In this document: positions 9,024-17,308 of the stretch, piece after piece | How positions within the stretch are numbered: position 1 is the first letter of the stretch | Layout: every line of letters starts with the position of its first letter | Assembly (NCBI GenBank): GCA_963656085.1 | Contig: CAVKHV010000007.1 | Location: 1-39,252 of the forward strand | Reading direction: 5' to 3' | Origin: CAVALG01 sp963656085 | Lineage (GTDB): Bacteria > Bacillota > Clostridia > Oscillospirales > Acutalibacteraceae | Length of the DNA: 39,252 nucleotides | Notes under the pieces: model-generated | The model's database searches: none | Seen by the model: only the letters and a program-made list of their open reading frames with translations | Told to the model about the DNA's origin: nothing | Translations under genes and position numbers: made by a program

Positions 9024-9050
9024 ATTAATCCGGTGCGGTATTTTATTTTT
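9009..9050 (+). terminator. attenuator terminator upstream of aroF
   Basis: A perfect 12-bp stem (accgcaccggat, 9009-9020, with its complement at 9028-9039) closes a 7-base loop and is followed by attttattttt. It sits between the leader peptide and aroF, 20 bases before the aroF ATG. In that position it can only make sense as a conditional terminator. Confidence 0.88.
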
Positions 9051-9069
9051 GTGTGAGGAGTGTTCGCAA

Positions 9070-10074
9070 ATGATCGCAGTATTGAAAAACACCGTAACAT
9101 CCGAACAACGTGAGCATCTTATTGATTGGCTCCGTTCGCAGAACCTTGAAGTTCATATTTCCGAAGGGCACGATTATACCGTTTTAGGTCTTGTAGGTGA
9201 TACAAGCAAAATTGATACCGACCTTTTGCAGAGCCTTGATATAGTCGATTCGGTTAAACGCATATCCGAGCCGTTCAAACAGTGCAACCGCAAGTTCCAC
9301 CCAGATGACAGCATTATAGACGTCAGCGGAGTTAAGATTGGCGGCGGAAATTTTGCGATGATAGCGGGTCCCTGCTCTGTTGAATCGGAAGAACAGATAA
9401 TAGACGTTGCAAAGGCGGTAAAGGCTTCCGGCGCAAAACTTCTGCGCGGCGGCGCTTTCAAACCCCGTACATCCCCCTACGATTTCCAGGGGCTTAAAGC
9501 CGACGGTATTGAGTTGCTTGTTGAGGCAAAGCAAGCCACGGGTATGCCGATAGTTACCGAGATAATGAATGCAAATCATCTTCCGCTTTTTGAAAATGTC
9601 GACCTTATCCAGGTCGGCGCGCGGAATATGCAGAACTTTGAACTTTTAAAGGAACTCGGTAAAATCAATAAACCGATATTGCTTAAACGCGGACTTGCCA
9701 ACACAATAAAGGAATTTTTAATGAGCGCCGAGTACATTATGGCAGGCGGAAATCAGAACATTATACTTTGCGAGCGCGGCGTCCGTACATTTGAAAGCTA
9801 TACGCGCAATACGCTTGACCTTTCGGCAGTGCCCGTATTGCACGAATTGACCCACCTGCCCGTAATAGTAGACCCAAGTCACGCGACGGGTATGTCAAGG
9901 CTTGTCCACCCGATGGCGCTTGCCGCCGCTGCCTGCGGTGCGGACGGACTGATGATCGAGGTTCACAACGACCCGATACACGCGCTCTGCGACGGCGCAC
10001 AGTCACTTACACCCGAACAGTTTGACAAGGTTGCCCACGATGTAAACAAGATAAGAAAGGTTGTTGCAAAATGA
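9070..10074 (+). CDS. aroF: 3-deoxy-7-phosphoheptulonate (DAHP) synthase, type I-beta
   Basis: First step of the shikimate pathway: PEP plus erythrose 4-phosphate to DAHP. An N-terminal ferredoxin-like regulatory domain of about 70 residues precedes the catalytic barrel, as in the Thermotoga-type enzyme. FAMIAGPCSVES, LRGGAFKPRTSPY and IVDPSHATG are the PEP- and metal-binding motifs. I chose ATG 9070, with gaggag 10 bases upstream; a GTG at 9049 lies inside the terminator T-tract and is not credible. The extra domain suggests feedback inhibition by Tyr or Phe, but which ligand is not visible. Its stop overlaps the tyrA start (ATGA). Confidence 0.96.
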   Translation: MIAVLKNTVTSEQREHLIDWLRSQNLEVHISEGHDYTVLGLVGDTSKIDTDLLQSLDIVDSVKRISEPFKQCNRKFHPDDSIIDVSGVKIGGGNFAMIAGPCSVESEEQIIDVAKAVKASGAKLLRGGAFKPRTSPYDFQGLKADGIELLVEAKQATGMPIVTEIMNANHLPLFENVDLIQVGARNMQNFELLKELGKINKPILLKRGLANTIKEFLMSAEYIMAGGNQNIILCERGVRTFESYTRNTLDLSAVPVLHELTHLPVIVDPSHATGMSRLVHPMALAAAACGADGLMIEVHNDPIHALCDGAQSLTPEQFDKVAHDVNKIRKVVAK

Positions 10075-10904
10075 CTGTAGGCGTTGTAGGGTTAGGGCTT
10101 ATAGGCGGCTCACTGGCGCGCGCATACAAAAAGGCGCAGAACCGCGTGCTTGCCTTTGATACCGATGTAAAAATAACCGAGTTTGCTATGCTTTCGGGCG
10201 TTGTTGACGATATTTTAACCGAAAAAAACATAGGTGAATGTGACCTTATATTGGTTGCGGTGTACCCTCAGGCGGCAATTGATTATGTGCGCCGCAATGC
10301 GCCGCATATCAGCAAAAATGCTTTGGTAATAGACTGTTGCGGAACGAAAAGAACCGTCTGCGCCGAACTCTTCCCCGTAGCGAAAAAATACGGCTTTACA
10401 TATTTGGGCGGTCACCCTATGGCGGGTACGCATAATTCGGGCTTTAAGTATTCCCGTTCAAATATGTTTTCGGGTGCGCCTATGGTTATCGTTCCGCCGA
10501 GATATGATGATATTGCCTTGCTTGACAGGGTCAAAACCGCGTTACAGCCGGCGCTTTTCGGCAGCATTACCGTTTCAACAGCCGAAGAACACGATAAAAT
10601 AATAGCCTTCACCTCCCAACTTGCACACATCGTTTCAAACGCATATATTAAAAGCCCTACCGCTGCCGCGCACAAAGGGTTTTCCGCCGGAAGTTACAAG
10701 GACCTTACAAGGGTAGCATGGCTTAACCCCGAAATGTGGGCGCAGCTGTTTCTTGAAAATCGTGATAATGTGTTGTTTGAACTGGATAGTATAATAGGCT
10801 CGCTTTCGGAGTATAAATCGGCTATTGAAGAGAACGATAAGAAACGGCTTACAGACCTGCTTGACCAAGGTCGCCGCTGTAAGGAGGAGGTTGACGGAAG
10901 ATGA
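10071..10904 (+). CDS. tyrA: prephenate dehydrogenase
   Basis: Oxidative decarboxylation of prephenate to 4-hydroxyphenylpyruvate on the way to tyrosine. The N-terminal Rossmann fold shows VGLGLIGGS near residue 5, and the substrate motif GGHPMAGTHNSGF follows near residue 115. It has 277 residues, and I see no C-terminal ACT domain. It could be an arogenate dehydrogenase instead; the sequence does not decide. It is translationally coupled at both ends: ATGA overlaps with aroF upstream and aroB downstream. Confidence 0.92.
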   Translation: MTVGVVGLGLIGGSLARAYKKAQNRVLAFDTDVKITEFAMLSGVVDDILTEKNIGECDLILVAVYPQAAIDYVRRNAPHISKNALVIDCCGTKRTVCAELFPVAKKYGFTYLGGHPMAGTHNSGFKYSRSNMFSGAPMVIVPPRYDDIALLDRVKTALQPALFGSITVSTAEEHDKIIAFTSQLAHIVSNAYIKSPTAAAHKGFSAGSYKDLTRVAWLNPEMWAQLFLENRDNVLFELDSIIGSLSEYKSAIEENDKKRLTDLLDQGRRCKEEVDGR

Positions 10905-11956
10905 AAACCGTAAAGATAAGCGCATCATCGGAATATGAGGTTGTTATATCAAAAGGTTTACTGAGTGAAACGGGAACATATGCAAAGCGGCTTTCAAAAG
11001 CCGAAACCGCTTTGATAGTAACCGACGACAGGGTAGAGCCGCTGTATGCGGCACGGGTTGAAAAATCACTCTGTGACGTGGGTATAAAGGTTTTGAAATT
11101 TGTTTTTCCAAACGGAGAAAAATCGAAAAACAGCAAAATATTAATTGAAATATTGGAATTTGCCGCAGAAAATCACTTAACGCGCAGCGATATTTTCATA
11201 GCGCTCGGCGGCGGCGTGGCAGGTGACTTAACAGGACTTGCCGCTTCGCTTTACCTGCGCGGCGTGGGGGTTTTGGCGTTACCGACCACACTGCTGGCGG
11301 CTGTTGATTCCTCGGTAGGCGGTAAAACGGCAATAGATCTGGCGGCAGGCAAAAACCTTGCAGGCACATTTTATCAGCCGCTTGCTGTATTATGCGATTA
11401 TTCCGCGCTTGATACATTGCCGGGTGATGTATTCGGAGACGGTTGTGCAGAGGTTATAAAATACGGCGTGTTAAGCGACAGGGAACTGTTTGACCATCTG
11501 CAAAAACACGGCAGAGATTTTGATACCGAATATGTAATAACCCGTTCGGTTGAAATTAAGCGCGACTTTGTTGCTGCCGACGAATTTGATAAAGGCGTGC
11601 GCCAATTTTTAAATCTCGGTCATACGGTAGGCCACGCGGTTGAGCGTTTAAGCGGCTATACCGTGCCGCATGGCAGCGCCGTGGCAATAGGTACGGCGAC
11701 GGTGGCAAGAGCCGCAGCAAAAAACGGCATCTGCACGCAGCAGACCGCCGAAGAAATTACAGACCTGCTTAAAAAGTTCGATTTACCGACCGAATGTGAA
11801 TATTCGGCGGAGGAACTTTTCGGTATAATGCTTTCTGATAAAAAGCGTTCTGGCGATTATATCAATTTCATAATTCCGAAACAAATCGGAATGTGCATAT
11901 CACAAAAAACGGGATTGGAACAGGTTAAAAAATTCACGGAGGACGGATTATGTTAG
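10901..11956 (+). CDS. aroB: 3-dehydroquinate synthase
   Basis: Converts DAHP to 3-dehydroquinate with transient NAD use. It has 351 residues, a normal length. The motifs GGGVAGDLTGLAAS, LPTTLLAAVDSSVGGK and NLGHTVGHAVE carry the NAD-, Zn- and substrate-binding residues of the family. The start overlaps the tyrA stop by four bases, and gaggagg lies just before it. The last seven bases overlap aroA, so the two are translated together. Confidence 0.96.
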   Translation: MKTVKISASSEYEVVISKGLLSETGTYAKRLSKAETALIVTDDRVEPLYAARVEKSLCDVGIKVLKFVFPNGEKSKNSKILIEILEFAAENHLTRSDIFIALGGGVAGDLTGLAASLYLRGVGVLALPTTLLAAVDSSVGGKTAIDLAAGKNLAGTFYQPLAVLCDYSALDTLPGDVFGDGCAEVIKYGVLSDRELFDHLQKHGRDFDTEYVITRSVEIKRDFVAADEFDKGVRQFLNLGHTVGHAVERLSGYTVPHGSAVAIGTATVARAAAKNGICTQQTAEEITDLLKKFDLPTECEYSAEELFGIMLSDKKRSGDYINFIIPKQIGMCISQKTGLEQVKKFTEDGLC

Positions 11957-13221
11957 CCCAAATCAAACCTGCCGCAATCGGCGGCAGTGTGACTGTTCCG
12001 CCCTCAAAGTCCGCCGCCCATCGGGCGCTTATTGCCGCCGCCCTTTCGGACGGGGAGTGCGCTGTATATTGTCCTTCCGTTTCGGACGATATTACCGCAA
12101 CCGCGCGTTCGCTCTCGGCTTTCGGTGCGGATATAAACTATAAAGACGGAACATTCTTTGTTTCACCCATAAAGAACATTCCCGTTTCGGCGTGCGCCGA
12201 CTGTGGGGAAAGCGGCTCAACGCTAAGGTTTTTAATGCCCGTTGCGGCGGCTTTGGGGATAAATACGGTTTTTAAAATGTCGGGCAGGCTGCCCGACAGA
12301 CCGATGGACCCGATAGTTGACCTTTTAAGGCAAAACGGCGTTACGGTAAAGCGCCCCGAAAGGGAAAAGTGGCAGATAAGCGGAAAACTTAAATCGGGCG
12401 AATTTTGCCTGCCCGCCGACATATCATCACAGTTTATAAGCGGAATGTTGTTTGCTTTGCCGCTTTCAGGCGGCAGTTTGAGACTTGTCGGCTCATCGCA
12501 ATCCGTGGGATATGTTAATATGACGGTTGACACATTAAAAAGTTTCGGTGTAAAATGTTCATTTAAGGACAGCGTATTTACCCTGCCGGCTCAGAATAGG
12601 TATGTTTCGCCAAAGAAGATAACTGTTGAGGGGGACTGGTCAAACGCGGCGTTTTTTCTTGTTGCAGGCGCGTTTTCCGAAAGCGGAATAACGGTCTGCG
12701 GCTTAAATGCCGAGTCTTTACAGGGCGACCGTGAGATAATAAATATACTCAGGCAGTTAGGCGCAAAGGTGGATATAAAAGGGGACAGCGTAACTGTTAA
12801 AAAAGGTATTTTCACCCGTAAACCCGTGTCCGTAAATGCCGAAAATATACCGGATATAATACCTGTAACAGCGCTTGCGGCGTCGGTTTTGGCGGGGGAG
12901 ACCGTTATTAAAAATGCGGGAAGACTAAGGCTTAAAGAGTGTGACAGATTGTCGGCAACCGCCGAGCTTTTGTCGGCTCTGGGCGCCGATATTAAAATAA
13001 AGGATGACGGGTTTGTAATAAACGGCAGCGAATCGGGGCTTAACGGCGGCAAAGCGAACGGCTGCGGCGACCACCGTATGGTTATGACGGCGGCGGTAGC
13101 GGCAGCGGTTTGCAGATTGCCCGTAACCGTTTCTACAGCGGAAGCGGTGGCAAAATCATATCCGAATTTTTTTGAAGTGCTGCGAACTGTCGGCGCAGAG
13201 GTAACTTTTACGAAGGATTAA
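11950..13221 (+). CDS. aroA: 5-enolpyruvylshikimate-3-phosphate synthase
   Basis: Transfers enolpyruvate from PEP to shikimate 3-phosphate. It has 423 residues with the two-fold repeated EPSP-synthase fold. PPSKSAAHRA near the N-terminus (Lys20, Ser21, Arg25), GESGSTLRFLMP, GDWSNAAFF and GDHRMVMTAAV are characteristic. The ribosome site ggaggac lies in the end of aroB. No fusion or truncation is apparent. A 58-base gap separates it from aroC. Confidence 0.95.
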   Translation: MLAQIKPAAIGGSVTVPPSKSAAHRALIAAALSDGECAVYCPSVSDDITATARSLSAFGADINYKDGTFFVSPIKNIPVSACADCGESGSTLRFLMPVAAALGINTVFKMSGRLPDRPMDPIVDLLRQNGVTVKRPEREKWQISGKLKSGEFCLPADISSQFISGMLFALPLSGGSLRLVGSSQSVGYVNMTVDTLKSFGVKCSFKDSVFTLPAQNRYVSPKKITVEGDWSNAAFFLVAGAFSESGITVCGLNAESLQGDREIINILRQLGAKVDIKGDSVTVKKGIFTRKPVSVNAENIPDIIPVTALAASVLAGETVIKNAGRLRLKECDRLSATAELLSALGADIKIKDDGFVINGSESGLNGGKANGCGDHRMVMTAAVAAAVCRLPVTVSTAEAVAKSYPNFFEVLRTVGAEVTFTKD

Positions 13222-13279
13222 ACAACCCGACTATGAAGCAATAAAAAAACACGGCACAGCGGAAAGGAATGACTATAAA

Positions 13280-14290
13280 GTGGGTTCAAGTTTCGGCAAT
13301 AATATAAAATTTACCGTTTGGGGGCAATCCCATTCGCCTGCAATCGGCATAACGGTTGACGGATTGCCGGCAGGCATAAACATAGATTTTGAACGCCTGC
13401 AAAAGTTTATGGACAGGCGCAGACCCGGCGGAACAGCGGTATCGACCGCTCGAAATGAAGCGGACGCACCCGAATTTCTTTCGGGCGTTAAAGGAAATGT
13501 TACCTGCGGTGCGCCGTTGTGCGCGGTTATAAGAAATACCGATTGCCGTTCTCACGACTATGACGAACTGCGGAATTTGCCGCGTCCCGGTCACGCCGAT
13601 TTTACGGCGCATATAAAATATAAAGGATACGAGGATGCAGCAGGCGGCGGACATTTTTCGGGCCGCCTTACCGCGCCGATATGCATATTGGGCGGAATTG
13701 TGTTGCAGATTTTAGAGAAAAAAGGCATAACAGTTAAAACGAGCGTAAAGTCTATAGGTTCTTGTGACGGCAGCACCGAGGAAATGCTTGCAGAAGTTGC
13801 AAAAGCGAAAGCAGAGGGCGATTCGGTCGGCGGTGTTGCGGAATGTGTTATAAACGGCGTGCCGGCAGGTATCGGGTCACCTATGCTCGATTCGCTTGAA
13901 AGCCGAATAGCTCATCTGGTGTTCGGTATACCCGCCGTTCGCGGCGTGGAGTTCGGCGCAGGCTTCCGTGCCGCCGAAATGCGAGGCAGCCAAAATAACG
14001 ATGAATTTTATTTTGACGGCGATACGGTTAAAACTCGGACAAATAACCACGGCGGAATACTCGGCGGTATTTCAAGCGGTATGCCGATAGTTTTCCGTAC
14101 TGCGCTCAAGCCCACACCGTCAATTGCCAAGACACAAAAAACTGTCAATACGGAAAAGCGGTGTGATGACGAAATAAGCGTAAAAGGTCGGCACGACCCC
14201 TGCATAGTTTTTCGAGCTCTGCCGGTAATTGAATCGGCGGCTGCGATAGTAATATATGACGAATTGCTTGAAAATGAAAAACGGAGGTAA
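13280..14290 (+). CDS. aroC: chorismate synthase
   Basis: Forms chorismate from EPSP using reduced FMN. It starts at GTG 13280 with ggaaagga 11 bases upstream; an ATG between them is out of frame. SSFGNNIKFTVWGQSHS, RRPGGTAVSTARNE, RPGHADF and AGGGHFSGRLTA are the flavin- and substrate-binding signatures. RHDPCI lies near the end. At 336 residues it is at the short end for the family, with a brief C-terminus after the last conserved block. The gene lies five bases before pheA. Confidence 0.95.
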   Translation: MGSSFGNNIKFTVWGQSHSPAIGITVDGLPAGINIDFERLQKFMDRRRPGGTAVSTARNEADAPEFLSGVKGNVTCGAPLCAVIRNTDCRSHDYDELRNLPRPGHADFTAHIKYKGYEDAAGGGHFSGRLTAPICILGGIVLQILEKKGITVKTSVKSIGSCDGSTEEMLAEVAKAKAEGDSVGGVAECVINGVPAGIGSPMLDSLESRIAHLVFGIPAVRGVEFGAGFRAAEMRGSQNNDEFYFDGDTVKTRTNNHGGILGGISSGMPIVFRTALKPTPSIAKTQKTVNTEKRCDDEISVKGRHDPCIVFRALPVIESAAAIVIYDELLENEKRR

Positions 14291-14295
14291 TAACA

Positions 14296-15441
14296 ATGGG
14301 AATTGATGAACTGAGAAAAGAGATCGATACGATTGACGACGGTATTATCAAACTGATTGAACAGCGTATGGACGTATCGGCTGAAATCGCCAAATACAAA
14401 GGCGAAAGGGGTCTGCCCGTTTTAGTGCCCGAACGCGAGCGGCAAAAACTTTGCGATATTGCCGAAAAATCGCGCCCGGAAACGGCTGAATATATGCGCG
14501 TGCTGTATTCGCTCATATTTGAATTAAGCCGCTCGTACCAGACGCGTTTGCTCGGTAAAACCACTCCGCTTTCGGATGAAATAAACAATGCTATCGAAAA
14601 CACGCAAAAACTTTTCCCGCCTGCGGCTGCGGTCGCCTGCCAGGGTGTTGAGGGTGCAAATTCCCAAAAAGCGTGCGAAGCAATGTTTAAATCTCCGTCA
14701 ATTATGTACGTTTCAAGTTTTGAGGGAATTTTTGCAGCCGTAAACAGCGGGCTTTGCCGTTACGGTGTTATCCCGATTGAAAACAGCACGGCAGGCTCGG
14801 TTAAAAAAGTTTACGATCTGATGATAACAAACAATTTTAACATTGTCAGAAGCGTCAGGATAAAAATTGACCACGCGCTGCTTGTTAAAAAAGGAACAAA
14901 ATTTGAAGATATAAAAGAAATATATTCGCACGAGCAGGCAATAGGGCAGTGCGAAAACTTCCTTTCGGGTCTTAAAGGAATTAAAGTAACCGCCTGCGAA
15001 AATACCGCATCCGCCGCAAAAGCGGTTGCAGAGAGCGACCGCGACGATGTTGCCGCAATAGCGTCAAGCGACTGTGCCGCGCTGTACGGACTTGAATGCT
15101 TAAAGAAAAACATTCAGGACGAGGGAAATAATCACACAAGATTTATCTGCATTTCCAAAAATCTTGAAATTTATCCGGGTGCTGACCGTACAAGTCTTAT
15201 GCTCGTTATTCCCCACAGACCCGGTTCGCTTTATAAGGTGCTTTCCCGTTTTTACGCATTGGGTATTGATCTTATTAAACTTGAAAGCCGCCCTTTGCCG
15301 GATACCGATTTTGAATTTATGTTCTATTTTGACCTGAGGACTTCGGTATATTCGGATGAGTTTGTAAAACTCATTAGCGAGCTCGACGGCATTTGCGACG
15401 AATTCAAATACCTCGGAAGTTATTCTGAACTGGTGATATAA
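14296..15441 (+). CDS. pheA: bifunctional chorismate mutase / prephenate dehydratase
   Basis: Converts chorismate to prephenate and on to phenylpyruvate. Residues 1-85 are an AroQ-type helical chorismate mutase (IDELRKEID, RMDVSAEIAKYK). Residues ~95-275 are prephenate dehydratase (IENSTAGSV, NHTRFICIS). Residues ~290-370 form an ACT domain with PGSLYKVL and ESRP, which in homologues bind Phe for feedback inhibition. With tyrA and aroF in the same operon, both Phe and Tyr branches lie under one attenuator, which fits the mixed Tyr/Phe codons of the leader. Confidence 0.95.
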   Translation: MGIDELRKEIDTIDDGIIKLIEQRMDVSAEIAKYKGERGLPVLVPERERQKLCDIAEKSRPETAEYMRVLYSLIFELSRSYQTRLLGKTTPLSDEINNAIENTQKLFPPAAAVACQGVEGANSQKACEAMFKSPSIMYVSSFEGIFAAVNSGLCRYGVIPIENSTAGSVKKVYDLMITNNFNIVRSVRIKIDHALLVKKGTKFEDIKEIYSHEQAIGQCENFLSGLKGIKVTACENTASAAKAVAESDRDDVAAIASSDCAALYGLECLKKNIQDEGNNHTRFICISKNLEIYPGADRTSLMLVIPHRPGSLYKVLSRFYALGIDLIKLESRPLPDTDFEFMFYFDLRTSVYSDEFVKLISELDGICDEFKYLGSYSELVI

Positions 15442-15442
15442 A

Positions 15443-16672
15443 ATGACGGCAAGTTCAAAAAAGTACGGCTTGTTGGGCGAAAAATTGTCACACAGCCTTT
15501 CGCCGCAACTTCACGGATATTACGGTAAATACAATTACGGTCTGATAGAATTGCCTGCCGAACAGGTTGATGAATTTTTTAAAAAACGCGATTTTTCGGG
15601 AATAAATGTAACCATACCGTATAAGAAGACTGCATACGGCCGCTGTGATGTTGTGTCGGATACCGCGAAGGCGGCAGGCGCTGTCAACACAGTTATAAAC
15701 CGCGGCGGCAAACTTTACGGATATAACAGCGATTATTACGGTTTTGAGTATCTTCTTAAAAAAAGCGGTATAGCGGTAGGCGGCAAAAAGGTTCTTGTTC
15801 TGGGTTCGGGCGGCGCGTCGGTCACTGTCCGGAATGTGCTTATCAGCAACAGTGCTTGCGTTACCGTTATATCCCGTTCGGGAAAGGATAATTATGAAAA
15901 TATAGATATCCATTCGGACGCGGATGTTATTGTCAATACGACTCCCGTAGGTATGTACCCAAAAACCGATGATGTGCCGCTGAACCTTGGGGTTTTTAAA
16001 AAACTTTCGGGCGTAATTGATATAATCTACAATCCGCTCAGAACACGCCTGTTGCTGGAAGCGAAACGGCTCGGCGTACCGTATGCCGACGGTCTGCCGA
16101 TGCTGGCTGCACAGGGGTTTCGGTCTGCGGAACTGTTTTTGAACAAACAGCTGTCACCCGACCTTATTGAAACCGCAGAAAAACGTTTACGGCTCTTATC
16201 GGGCAACATAGTGCTTATAGGTATGCCCGGCTGCGGAAAAACAAGTATCGGCAAAGAGATAGCGCACAAACTTAAAAAAGAGTTTGTAGATACCGACCGT
16301 CTTATTGAACAGAGATCGGGTATGACCATACCCGAAATATTTGAAACAAGCGGCGAAGAATCATTCAGGCGGCTTGAAAGCCAAATAATATCTGAAGTTG
16401 CAAAAAAATCAGGGGTGATTATAGCAACGGGCGGCGGCACTGTGACGCGTGAACAAAACCGCGAACCGCTTTGTATGAACGGAACAATTGTTTTTATCAA
16501 GAGGGATATAGCTCTGCTTCCTAAAAACGGACGGCCGCTTTCGCAGCAACGCGGACTTATGCACATATGGGCCGAGCGGAAAAAACTTTATGAAGGCTTT
16601 GCCGATGTAACTGTTGAGGGTGACGGTGTTAAAAACCTGTCGCGCCGAATAATTGAAATAGTTGCGGACTGA
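15443..16672 (+). CDS. aroE-aroK: shikimate dehydrogenase - shikimate kinase fusion
   Basis: A 409-residue fusion of two pathway steps. Residues 1 to about 250 are shikimate dehydrogenase: the substrate motif SHSLSPQLH, INVTIPYK, and the NADP-binding VLVLGSGGAS. Residues ~253-409 are shikimate kinase: Walker A IGMPGCGKTSIG, the substrate aspartate in DTDRLIE, and ATGGGT. The reactions run in sequence from dehydroshikimate to shikimate 3-phosphate, so the fusion joins neighbouring steps. It follows pheA after one base. No dehydroquinase domain is present here or elsewhere in the operon. Confidence 0.94.
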   Translation: MTASSKKYGLLGEKLSHSLSPQLHGYYGKYNYGLIELPAEQVDEFFKKRDFSGINVTIPYKKTAYGRCDVVSDTAKAAGAVNTVINRGGKLYGYNSDYYGFEYLLKKSGIAVGGKKVLVLGSGGASVTVRNVLISNSACVTVISRSGKDNYENIDIHSDADVIVNTTPVGMYPKTDDVPLNLGVFKKLSGVIDIIYNPLRTRLLLEAKRLGVPYADGLPMLAAQGFRSAELFLNKQLSPDLIETAEKRLRLLSGNIVLIGMPGCGKTSIGKEIAHKLKKEFVDTDRLIEQRSGMTIPEIFETSGEESFRRLESQIISEVAKKSGVIIATGGGTVTREQNREPLCMNGTIVFIKRDIALLPKNGRPLSQQRGLMHIWAERKKLYEGFADVTVEGDGVKNLSRRIIEIVAD

Positions 16673-16709
16673 TCCGCCTTTTAAAACCGAAAAGAGGAAT
16701 TGCAAATAT

Positions 16710-17246
16710 ATGAAAAGCCGATCCTGTTGCTTTACGGGTTACAGACCCGAAAAATTCCCGTTTAAATTTGACCGGAATGACCCGAAATACAGGGAATTTG
16801 AAAACAAACTTTTATGCCGAATTTCAAAACTCATAAACGACGGGACGGACACATTTTACTGCGGCGGCGCCCGTGGGTTTGATATTCTTGCCGCAGAACT
16901 TGTTGCATCTGTTAAAGACCGTTTTGAGGTTAAACTCATTATGGCGCTTGCATTTCCGGGGCAGGAAAAGGGCTGGAGTCAAGAATGGCAGACAAGGTTT
17001 AATTCCGTTGTGGCGGTCGCGGATGAAGTGCGGTATGCCGCTATGCAATATGAGAAGTGGTCTTACCATAAACGCAACCATTATATGGTGGATAATTCGG
17101 ATATCCTCCTTACATATTACGACGGCGCCAAAGGCGGTACGGCAAGTACGGTTGAATACGCCGCGCAGAAAGGTCTTTGCATAATCAATTTTGCCTTAAA
17201 TGAAATTGAGAACGGCAATAGGCAGATGGAACTGATTATTACTTAA
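16710..17246 (+). CDS. SLOG-family protein (DUF1273/YpsA-like)
   Basis: A 178-residue protein resembling the YpsA/DUF1273 branch of the SLOG (SMF/DprA-LOG) superfamily, Rossmann-like proteins thought to bind nucleotides. Seen: CFTGYRPEKFP at the N-terminus, the glycine-rich YCGGARGFDILAAE near residue 50, and GKGGTAS-type sequence (AKGGTASTVEYA). An open frame extends upstream to 16662, but ATG 16710 has agaggaa 10 bases before it and avoids overlap with aroK. Its role here is unknown. It is the last gene before the operon terminator and may simply be co-transcribed. Confidence 0.75.
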   Translation: MKSRSCCFTGYRPEKFPFKFDRNDPKYREFENKLLCRISKLINDGTDTFYCGGARGFDILAAELVASVKDRFEVKLIMALAFPGQEKGWSQEWQTRFNSVVAVADEVRYAAMQYEKWSYHKRNHYMVDNSDILLTYYDGAKGGTASTVEYAAQKGLCIINFALNEIENGNRQMELIIT

Positions 17247-17260
17247 TTAAATTAAAACAA

Positions 17261-17301
17261 ACACCGCACCGAATTTTATGTTCGGTGCGGTGTGATTTTT
17301 T
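17261..17301. terminator. bidirectional terminator
   Basis: A perfect 13-bp stem (acaccgcaccgaa, 17261-17273, with its complement at 17281-17293), a 7-base loop, gattttttaa on the plus side and an A-rich flank that gives a T-tract on the minus side. It separates the plus-strand aro operon from the convergent trkH. Confidence 0.88.
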
Positions 17302-17308
17302 AACTGTT

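Noticed and set aside
9049..9069. Upstream GTG start for DAHP synthase at 9049
   Set aside because: It lies at the end of the terminator T-tract and would place the ribosome site inside the protein; ATG 9070 with gaggag fits the family N-terminus.
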